DNA of 51,370 nucleotides from Gammaproteobacteria bacterium. Its GTDB lineage: Bacteria; Pseudomonadota; Gammaproteobacteria; Pseudomonadales; Pseudohongiellaceae. The stretch covers positions 1-51,370 of the forward strand of contig JASBUV010000097.1 in the NCBI GenBank assembly GCA_030147705.1. The letters are read 5' to 3'. The position numbers and the translations under genes were made by a program. This document shows positions 45,587-51,370 of the stretch, piece after piece. The notes below the pieces were generated by a model, which ran no database searches, was not told where the DNA came from, and saw only the letters and a list, made by a program, of their open reading frames with translations. How positions within the stretch are numbered: position 1 is the first letter of the stretch; every line of letters starts with the position of its first letter.

Positions 45587-46626
45587 TGATGGAAGAAGAC
45601 CGACTCGTGATGCCTGGCTCCATGCCGATGGAGGATTCGCAAGATCGTGCGATACGCCCTTTGACCCTCGAAGATTATGTGGGTCAGCAGGAGATGAAGG
45701 CACAGATGGATATCTTCATCAATGCGGCACGCAATCGCAACGAGCCACTCGATCACACTCTGGTGTTCGGGCCTCCTGGACTCGGCAAGACGACTCTGGC
45801 CAATATCATTGCCAATGAACTCAAGGTAGCGATCAAGACAACTTCCGGACCGGTGCTGGAAAAGGCCGGCGACCTCGCAGCCATGTTGACCAATCTCGAC
45901 GCGGGCGATGTCCTGTTTATTGACGAGATCCACCGTTTGAGTCCTGCCATTGAAGAGATTCTCTATCCGGCCATGGAGGACTATCAGCTCGACATCATGA
46001 TTGGAGAAGGGCCAGCGGCAAGGTCGATCAAGCTCGATCTGCCACCCTTTACCCTTGTTGGTGCAACTACTCGGGCTGGCTTGCTGACTTCGCCGCTGCG
46101 CGATCGCTTCGGCATTATTCAGCGTCTTGAGTTCTATTCGGTGGATGAGTTGAGTCGCATTGTTTTGCGCTCGGGGCGAATTCTTGGTTCGCAGATCGAC
46201 GAGTCCGGTGCCAGGGAGATCGCACAGCGATCCCGCGGAACGCCGCGCATCGCCAATCGCCTGCTGCGCCGGGTGCGGGATTTCGCAGAAGTCAAAGCTG
46301 ATGGCTGTGTCAATTTCGATGCGGCATCGCAGGCGCTGGACATGCTGAATATCGACACGCATGGATTTGATCAGATGGACAGACGCCTGTTGCTGACGAT
46401 GATCGAGAAATTCGAGGGTGGGCCAGTCGGCATCGATAGTCTGGCTGCAGCCATCAGCGAGGAACGGGATACGCTTGAGGATGTCATCGAACCGTATCTG
46501 ATCCAGCAAGGGTTCATCATGCGCACGCCAAGAGGGCGGGTTGTTACCCAGTTCGCGTACCGTCATTTTGGCCTCAAGCCTGCCAATCAGGCTCAGGATT
46601 TGTTCAATTCCGAGCAGTCAGAATAA
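45586..46626 (+). CDS. ruvB: Holliday junction helicase ATPase RuvB
   Basis: RuvB is the AAA+ motor for branch migration. The 346-residue protein has [19 protein letters not shown], Walker [10 protein letters not shown], Walker [13 protein letters not shown], sensor [19 protein letters not shown] and the C-terminal winged helix ([20 protein letters not shown]). The ATG at 45586 overlaps the ruvA stop as TGATG; GTG 45583 and ATG 45589 are alternatives. In related genomes ybgC and tolQ follow; here tolQ follows after 247 bases and ybgC is missing. Confidence 0.97.
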   Translation: MMEEDRLVMPGSMPMEDSQDRAIRPLTLEDYVGQQEMKAQMDIFINAARNRNEPLDHTLVFGPPGLGKTTLANIIANELKVAIKTTSGPVLEKAGDLAAMLTNLDAGDVLFIDEIHRLSPAIEEILYPAMEDYQLDIMIGEGPAARSIKLDLPPFTLVGATTRAGLLTSPLRDRFGIIQRLEFYSVDELSRIVLRSGRILGSQIDESGAREIAQRSRGTPRIANRLLRRVRDFAEVKADGCVNFDAASQALDMLNIDTHGFDQMDRRLLLTMIEKFEGGPVGIDSLAAAISEERDTLEDVIEPYLIQQGFIMRTPRGRVVTQFAYRHFGLKPANQAQDLFNSEQSE

Positions 46627-46652
46627 ACCCATTGAAAAAACGTCAATTGCCA

Positions 46653-46690
46653 CAATTAGGTCAGAATTAACCTGTTTTTTGCCCTAATTG
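46653..46690 (+). terminator. Possible terminator after ruvB
   Basis: CAATTAGG (46653-46660) can pair with CCTAATTG (46683-46690); alternatively AGGT (46658-46661) pairs with ACCT (46670-46673), followed by GTTTTTT. The second fold resembles a weak terminator; the two folds exclude each other. Confidence 0.35.
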
Positions 46691-46789
46691 ATCGCTTCGC
46701 GGCAAGTTTTTGGCAGTTAAATGCCAATTCCCGAAACTATTTCATAATTTGGCCGAATTAATGCCTTAGACTCGCGGATTTCGGGCAGA

Positions 46790-46817
46790 GAGGAACTTCT
46801 TCAGCAGGAAGTTCCTC
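46790..46817 (+). other. Perfect hairpin in the tolQ leader
   Basis: GAGGAACTTC (46790-46799), an 8-base loop and GAAGTTCCTC (46808-46817) form a 10-bp stem about 57 bases before the tolQ start. A second dyad TTGGCA/TGCCAA (46710-46727) lies upstream. There is no T-tract, so a leader element is more likely than a terminator. Confidence 0.6.
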
Positions 46818-46873
46818 AAAAGGTCAGGCAGGTGAACTGCTCGCCGCGATGAACGCTTTGGAGAGGCATTAGA

Positions 46874-47557
46874 GTGAATGAATTAAGTCCGATACAACTG
46901 ATTCTTGACGCCAGTTTTGAGGTCAAGATCGTCATGATTATCTTGTTGGCGTTATCTGTGATTTCCTGGGTCATTATTGTGCAGCGCTATCTGGTGCTCA
47001 ATGCTGCAAAATCTGGCGTGCGCAGTTTTGAAGAGCGGTTCTGGTCCGGCATGGACCTGAGTCAGCTCTACAAAGAAGGCACGCAGATGCAAAAGGAAGA
47101 CATCCAGATCGTCGGCATGGAGAACATCTTTCGGGCGGGATTCAAAGAATTCATGCGCCTGCGCCAACAGGCGTCAGTCGACAAGGAAGCGATCATGGAG
47201 GGTGCTCAGCGCGCCATGCGCGTGGCTTTTGCGCGTGAGGAAGAGAAACTGGAGCGACATCTCCCGTTTCTGGCAACAGTTGGCTCGGTATCGCCCTACA
47301 TCGGACTGTTCGGCACGGTAATTGGTATCATGTATGCCTTCATCGGACTGGCGGGACAATCTCAGGCCACGCTGCAGGTTGTTGCCCCCGGTATTGCTGA
47401 GGCGCTGATTGCAACGGCTATGGGCCTGTTCGCAGCGATTCCTGCGGTTGTTGCCTATAACCGCTATTCCGCGCTGCTGGATGCAATTACCAGCAGCTAT
47501 GTCACATTCAGTGATGAATTTTCCAGCATCCTGCATCGCCAGGTGCACAGCAATTAA
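46874..47557 (+). CDS. tolQ: Tol-Pal system proton channel subunit TolQ
   Basis: TolQ and TolR form the proton-driven stator that energises TolA, pulling the outer membrane inward during division. The 227-residue protein has three membrane helices (about 17-38, 133-155 and 168-190), with LATVGSVSPYIGLFGTVIGIMYAF and IAEALIATAMGLFAAIPAVV as the conserved second and third helices. The start is GTG with GAGG 7 bases upstream. It begins the run tolQ-tolR-tolA-tolB-pal-cpoB. Confidence 0.96.
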   Translation: MNELSPIQLILDASFEVKIVMIILLALSVISWVIIVQRYLVLNAAKSGVRSFEERFWSGMDLSQLYKEGTQMQKEDIQIVGMENIFRAGFKEFMRLRQQASVDKEAIMEGAQRAMRVAFAREEEKLERHLPFLATVGSVSPYIGLFGTVIGIMYAFIGLAGQSQATLQVVAPGIAEALIATAMGLFAAIPAVVAYNRYSALLDAITSSYVTFSDEFSSILHRQVHSN

Positions 47558-47582
47558 GCGTACCGGATAGAGGGCTACTGAC

Positions 47583-48023
47583 GTGGAAACAATGGTACGC
47601 AAAAAGCGCAAGCCGATGGCCGACATTAATGTGGTGCCTTATATCGATGTCATGCTGGTATTGCTGATTGTGTTTATGGTGACGGCTCCCCTGCTGAATC
47701 AGGGGATCGAAGTCGACTTGCCGCAGGCTAACAACGAACCGTTGGATATTGATGAGAACCTCGAAACTCTTGTGGTCTCGATTACGTCTAACGGGGAGTA
47801 TTTTCTGAGTGTTGGCGCCACCGGAGAGGAGCGGCAATCGGTCACGCTGGATACTGTGGGCGAGCAGGTGAGTCGCATAATCGGCGCCAACCCGCAAATC
47901 CAGGTTCTGGTAGAAGGTGATACGAGTGCTGATTGGGGTGCCATGATCAATCTCATCACCACACTGCAGCGAGCTGGTGTGAGCAACCCGAATTTCATTA
48001 CTCAGCCCATGGATTCATTGTAA
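47583..48023 (+). CDS. tolR: Tol-Pal system protein TolR
   Basis: TolR is the peptidoglycan-binding partner of TolQ. The 146-residue protein has a short cytoplasmic start (RKKRKPMADINVVPYIDVML), one membrane helix with the proton-carrying Asp (VVPYIDVMLVLLIVFMV), and a periplasmic domain. The GTG at 47583 is used because GAGG lies 8 bases upstream; ATG 47592 would drop three residues. Confidence 0.95.
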   Translation: METMVRKKRKPMADINVVPYIDVMLVLLIVFMVTAPLLNQGIEVDLPQANNEPLDIDENLETLVVSITSNGEYFLSVGATGEERQSVTLDTVGEQVSRIIGANPQIQVLVEGDTSADWGAMINLITTLQRAGVSNPNFITQPMDSL

Positions 48024-48043
48024 GCGGAATTTATCAGGAACAA

Positions 48044-48919
48044 ATGAATAACGCGTTTAACAATCTGGTGATCTTCAACGGCTATCCCCTCGCGATAGTG
48101 GTTGCGGTAACCATGCATGCAGGTCTGTTGATGCTGCTGCTGTATCTGCAGTCGGGAAATCGGGTGGAAGCGCTCGAACTCGTCCAGCCGACTGTCGTGA
48201 AAGCGTTGTTCATCGACGAGAATCCACAAGTGCGCAATCAGCGCGTGATCGAACAACGGCGAATCCAGCGCGAGCAAGAGCAGCGTCAGGCAGCTGAGGC
48301 GCAGCGCCGCCGTGAGGAGCAACAAGCCGAACAAGCGCGCCGCGACGCCGCGGAACAGGCTCGGCAAGAACAGGCAAGGCAGGAAGAGGCGCGCGCTGAA
48401 GCACAGCGTCAGGCGGCGCTACGGGAACAGGAGTTGCGCGATCAACGCCGTGCAGAGGAATTGCGCCAACAGCGAGAGCAGGAAGTGCGCGACGCTGAAC
48501 AACGTCGTCAGCAAGAGCTTGCCGAGGCTGAACGCCGACGCCAGCGTGAGGAAGCCGAGCGGGCACGGCAGGCAGAAGCGGAGGCGGCAGCTGCAGCCGA
48601 AGCGGCTCGTAACGAATTTGAATTGGTGCAAAGTGCGACCGGTTTGATTCAGCAATTGGTGCAGGAGCACTGGTCACGTCCGCCGAGTGCACGCAATGGT
48701 ATGCGTGCCATCATTCAGATCAGGATGCTGCCTACTGGAGAGGTCACGGAAGCGATTATCACCCAGTCGAGTGGCGACCCGGCATTCGATCGTTCTGCGG
48801 AAAACGCAGTGCATCGGGCCGCGCCTTTTTCTGAATTGCAGGATTTGCCAATCAACGTGTTTAACGCCAATTTTCGAAGTCTTTCACTCATCTTTGAACC
48901 CCAGGATTTACTGAACTGA
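48044..48919 (+). CDS. tolA: Tol-Pal system protein TolA, Arg/Glu/Gln-rich middle domain
   Basis: TolA spans the periplasm and links the TolQR motor to TolB and Pal. The 291-residue protein has a membrane helix (YPLAIVVAVTMHAGLLMLLL), a long helical domain II at about 50-195, and a compact C-terminal domain III (IRMLPTGEVTEAIITQSSGD). Domain II is dominated by Arg, Gln and Glu (RRREEQQAEQARRDAAEQAR) in place of the Ala/Lys repeats of E. coli, and the protein is shorter (E. coli 421). ATG 48044 is used because it has AGGA 4 bases upstream and opens right before the membrane anchor; the frame is open further into tolR. Confidence 0.93.
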   Translation: MNNAFNNLVIFNGYPLAIVVAVTMHAGLLMLLLYLQSGNRVEALELVQPTVVKALFIDENPQVRNQRVIEQRRIQREQEQRQAAEAQRRREEQQAEQARRDAAEQARQEQARQEEARAEAQRQAALREQELRDQRRAEELRQQREQEVRDAEQRRQQELAEAERRRQREEAERARQAEAEAAAAAEAARNEFELVQSATGLIQQLVQEHWSRPPSARNGMRAIIQIRMLPTGEVTEAIITQSSGDPAFDRSAENAVHRAAPFSELQDLPINVFNANFRSLSLIFEPQDLLN

Positions 48920-48921
48920 TC

Positions 48922-50229
48922 ATGCGAAATTTTTTACTGACCTTACTACTGACCGTCTATTCCGTTTCAGTGATGGCGGAGCTGAGTATTCAGATCACGC
49001 AGGGCGTGGATAACCCGATTCCAATTGCTGTTGTTCCATTCTCCTGGCAGGGCGATGGCGTGCTGAGTGAGGATATTGCACAAATCGTGGTTAACGATCT
49101 GGAGCAGGTGGGAGAGTTCCGTGCGCTGTCGCCGGGCAACATGCTGTCCATGCCCAGTGAAGAAAATGAGGTGTTCTACCGTGATTGGCGCGTGTTGGCG
49201 CAGGATTATTTGTTGGTCGGGAAAATCGATCGCGCTCCGGGCAGTCAGCTAGTTCAGGTGCAGTATGAGTTCTTCGATATTAACCGCGAGCTGAAACTCG
49301 CTGGTGAAATCCTGACGGGCAGTGTGAGCCAGTTGCGCGACATCGGCCATGAAATCAGCAATGTGGTGTACGAGGCAGTTACGGGGACACGTGGCGCCTT
49401 TACCACGCAAATCCTCTACATAGTCGCGGATTATTCACCCACCGGAGAGGTTCTCTATCGCCTGGAAAAAGCAGACTACGATGGACAAAGAGCCCAGGTG
49501 CTCCTGGAGTCAGTAGAGCCGATTATGTCGCCGAGCTGGTCGCCCGATGGTGAGGACGTGGCGTATGTGTCGTTTGAGACAGACCTGCCGAGAATCTATA
49601 TCCAGAATATTGTATCAGGCCAGCGCAGACAGATTACCAATTATCCGAACATTAACAGCTCACCCGTGTTTTCCCCGGATGGCACGAAGCTGGCGATGGT
49701 CTTGTCCAAGGATGGCAGCCCGGACATCTACGTGCAGGATCTGGTCAGCAATGAGTTGATTCGGGTGACAGAGCATCCGGCGATCGATACGGAGCCGAGT
49801 TGGTCGACCGACGGTCGTTCCATCGTGTTCATGTCTGATCGTACCGGTCAGCCGCAGATCTATCAGCTGGAACTGGGTGCCCCTTCCTATCAGGTTGAGC
49901 GACTGACGTACGACTGCTTTCAGTGTCTGAAAGCCAAGTTCCTGCCTGATGGGGTCAATCTGGTGCATGTGCGCCGGGAAACCCGCCAGGATCCGAACTA
50001 TCAGATCGCGATCATGAATATCGATACTCTGCGGGTTATTACCCTGACGGATACGGCGCTCGACGAATCGCCGAGCATTGCGCCGAACGGCAGCATGATC
50101 ATGTATGCAACAAAGTTTGGCGGAAGAGGGGTGCTGGACGCGGTCTCCATTGACGGTCGAGTTAAGTTCCGTTTACCATCTTCACGAGGCGACGTGCGGG
50201 AACCGGCATGGTCGCCGTTTTTCAATTAG
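48922..50229 (+). CDS. tolB: Tol-Pal system periplasmic protein TolB
   Basis: TolB is a periplasmic beta-propeller that docks on Pal and TolA. The 435-residue protein has a signal peptide (MRNFLLTLLLTVYSVSVMA), an N-terminal domain (LSIQITQGVDNPIPIAVVPF), and a six-bladed propeller from about residue 165 with repeated WSPDG/FSPDGTKLA motifs (SPSWSPDGEDVAYVS, SSPVFSPDGTKLAMV, EPSWSTDGRSIVFMS). It starts 2 bases after tolA. Confidence 0.97.
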   Translation: MRNFLLTLLLTVYSVSVMAELSIQITQGVDNPIPIAVVPFSWQGDGVLSEDIAQIVVNDLEQVGEFRALSPGNMLSMPSEENEVFYRDWRVLAQDYLLVGKIDRAPGSQLVQVQYEFFDINRELKLAGEILTGSVSQLRDIGHEISNVVYEAVTGTRGAFTTQILYIVADYSPTGEVLYRLEKADYDGQRAQVLLESVEPIMSPSWSPDGEDVAYVSFETDLPRIYIQNIVSGQRRQITNYPNINSSPVFSPDGTKLAMVLSKDGSPDIYVQDLVSNELIRVTEHPAIDTEPSWSTDGRSIVFMSDRTGQPQIYQLELGAPSYQVERLTYDCFQCLKAKFLPDGVNLVHVRRETRQDPNYQIAIMNIDTLRVITLTDTALDESPSIAPNGSMIMYATKFGGRGVLDAVSIDGRVKFRLPSSRGDVREPAWSPFFN

Positions 50230-50438
50230 GAGCCGGAAAAAACCGAGGTGAAAAGCACCTCAACCGGAGCCTGATTGACGCGATCACCTTGCCCTGACCA
50301 AGGGCGGAATCGCGGAAAAAGGTGTTGTTGTAAATCGCCAGCGCAAGCGCGTTGGCAAAGCACAGAAGCATGGCAACATGTTTCATTTTCGATGTTTGAT
50401 CTGTTGGATAGCCCTGGTGCTATCGGAGGAAGAAACGA
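50230..50438. other. tolB-pal gap with a minus-strand terminator-like hairpin
   Basis: The gap is 209 bases. GAGGTG, loop CTTTT, CACCTC read on the minus strand (50262-50246) is followed by GG and TTTTTT, a good terminator pointing against the operon. Upstream of it on the minus strand lies a possible 54-codon frame beginning at 50386 (MKHVAMLLCFANALALA...), signal-like but without a ribosome-binding site. A hairpin GATAGC/GCTATC (50407-50424) abuts the GGAGG of pal. Confidence 0.55.
50246..50262 (-). terminator. Minus-strand terminator-like hairpin between tolB and pal
   Basis: Stem GAGGTG/CACCTC with a CTTTT loop, then GGTTTTTT on the minus strand. It would end an antisense or divergent transcript; no established minus-strand gene lies upstream of it. 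Confidence 0.5.
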
Positions 50439-50981
50439 GTGGTAACGCAAGGAAACAAGCTTATTAAGCTGAGTTTTGTTGTAATTTCAATGCTGGCGCT
50501 GGCAGCGTGTAGTTCAAGCAGCGAAACTGATGACGCAGATGGCTCTGCAATGACATCAACAGGTGGGTCCGGTTCCGGTAATTCCGCTCAGCCTTCTGGT
50601 GCGGGTAACAATCAGGCGCTTACTCAGGAAGAGATTCGTGCACAGAATGCCCTGCGTCAGAATGTTTTCTATTTTGATTTTGACGTTGCAGAATTCAAGC
50701 CAGAAGATCGACAAACGCTGACTTACCATGCGCGTGATCTGGCAGGTAATTCAGGCAAGCGTGTACGTCTGGAAGGCCATGCTGATGAGCGCGGCACCAG
50801 AGAGTACAACCTCGCCCTGGGTGAGCGTCGTGCGAACAGCATTCTGAACTACCTGATTGTAAATGGCGCTTCGCGTTCACAGATTGAAGTTGTGAGCTAT
50901 GGTGAAGAGCGACCTGATGCAACTGGTCAAACTGAACAAGCCTTCAGCCGCAATCGTCGCGTTGAAGTAGTCGTTCGCTAA
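50439..50981 (+). CDS. pal: Peptidoglycan-associated lipoprotein Pal
   Basis: Pal anchors the outer membrane to peptidoglycan. The 180-residue protein has a lipoprotein signal with lipobox LAAC (Cys24), a Ser/Gly-rich linker, and an OmpA-C domain at about 70-180: NVFYFDFDVAEFKPEDRQ, then LEGHADERGTREYNLALGER with the peptidoglycan-contact Asp and Arg, and SYGEERPDATGQTEQAFSRN. The start is GTG with GGAGG 9 bases upstream. A 209-base gap separates it from tolB, so it may have its own promoter. Confidence 0.96.
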   Translation: MVTQGNKLIKLSFVVISMLALAACSSSSETDDADGSAMTSTGGSGSGNSAQPSGAGNNQALTQEEIRAQNALRQNVFYFDFDVAEFKPEDRQTLTYHARDLAGNSGKRVRLEGHADERGTREYNLALGERRANSILNYLIVNGASRSQIEVVSYGEERPDATGQTEQAFSRNRRVEVVVR

Positions 50982-51047
50982 TCGCTTAGCGCGCAGAGTG
51001 ACTGGACAGGCAATAGTGAGTCAGTGATTGAACATCAATGACAGAAA

Positions 51048-51065
51048 TGCAGTTAACGAACTGCA
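51048..51065 (+). other. Perfect hairpin between pal and cpoB
   Basis: TGCAGTT, loop AACG, AACTGCA. No T-tract follows; it lies 16 bases before the cpoB start codon. Confidence 0.6.
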
Positions 51066-51081
51066 GCGAATATAGAGAATC

Positions 51082-51370
51082 ATGATGAAACAAAACCTCC
51101 TGAAGATTAAGCTGGCATCGGTGGCGATCAGTGCCGCTATGCTTAGTCCATCTCTACAGGCGCAAGTCGGTGGCGATTCCAATAGTGATGCTCTGGCACT
51201 GTTGCTGGAACAGAATCAACAATTGCGTGCTGAGTTACAAGCATTGCGGGGGATGATCGAAGAGCAGGGTTTCGAGGTTCGAAAACTGCAACGCGACTCT
51301 CTCAATCGATATACCAATATCGATGACCGCCTGACGGCACTGGAATCAGCTGCCGTCAGTGCTCCTGCTG
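51082..51370 (+). CDS. cpoB: Cell division coordinator CpoB (YbgF), 3' end missing
   Basis: CpoB links the Tol system with peptidoglycan synthesis at the septum. Only the first 96 codons are in the window and the frame is open to the right edge. They encode a signal peptide (LASVAISAAMLSPSLQA) and a coiled-coil trimerisation segment (LALLLEQNQQLRAELQALRG, then MIEEQGFEVRKLQRDSLNRY) as in YbgF. The TPR domain would follow. Two adjacent ATGs (51082 and 51085) are possible starts. Position directly after pal is the standard place. Confidence 0.9.
   Translation, partial: MMKQNLLKIKLASVAISAAMLSPSLQAQVGGDSNSDALALLLEQNQQLRAELQALRGMIEEQGFEVRKLQRDSLNRYTNIDDRLTALESAAVSAPA

Noticed and set aside
45478-46566. 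Long open frame of 362 codons on the minus strand opposite ruvB
   Set aside because: It is entirely antisense to a fully conserved ruvB, has no domain resemblance and no ribosome site; codon bias of ruvB keeps the opposite frame open.

Overview
The window is a gene-dense stretch of chromosome from a free-living, aerobic Gammaproteobacterium. Gene order and protein sequences resemble those of the Pseudomonas / marine Oceanospirillales-Cellvibrionales type; I cannot name the genus. The indicators are blocks of conserved gene order: ispF-truD-pcm-nlpD-fdxA-mutS-pncC-recA-recX, purM-purN beside a DUF2066 gene and hda, arsC-wrbA-DUF2069, fmdB-aspS-yebC-ruvCAB, and tolQRAB-pal-cpoB. I see no rRNA, tRNA, CRISPR array, insertion sequence or integrase. 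Two genes are cut by the window edges: ispF on the left and cpoB on the right.

Layout. 1-10106: isoprenoid, pseudouridine, protein-repair, envelope and DNA-repair genes. recA has two near-identical LexA boxes over its likely promoter and a long structured leader. surE and rpoS, usual members of this neighbourhood, are absent. 10260-13816: a three-gene unit of an outer-membrane barrel, a secreted cupredoxin-like protein and a membrane adenylate cyclase with a periplasmic sensor. I think this is the best candidate for an undescribed signalling system. 13916-15992: a DUF1015 gene converging on a small heat-shock gene that has a sigma32-type promoter and a three-hairpin ROSE-like RNA thermometer. 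15993-21904: the methylcitrate cycle operon (GntR regulator, prpB, prpC, prpD) divergent from malonyl-CoA decarboxylase. Two perfect palindromic operators bracket a good promoter between them. 22010-30211: an accessory-looking region with a membrane-anchored winged-helix protein, an AP2-like protein, two sugar/nucleotidyl transferase-like genes, a stray FlgM, a thioesterase, a FemAB-like protein and FleQ. 30264-37537: purine synthesis genes, hda and small conserved genes. 37684-41308: acylphosphatase, prolyl-tRNA synthetase, a tailed HU protein and a 1.1 kb gap. 41309-51370: aspartyl-tRNA synthetase, Holliday junction resolution and the Tol-Pal envelope system.

Together the window covers DNA repair (mutS, recA, recX, ruvABC), cell-envelope integrity and division (nlpD, tol-pal, cpoB, a DUF368 lipid-carrier transporter candidate), propionyl-CoA and malonyl-CoA disposal, and several regulators. 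Two smaller themes recur. Short perfect tandem duplications sit at gene ends (mutS start, cyclase stop, fleQ stop, nlpD-fdxA gap). Strong hairpins without a T-tract lie in leaders or between co-directional genes. Functions are assigned by reading the protein sequences against remembered families; no database search was run.
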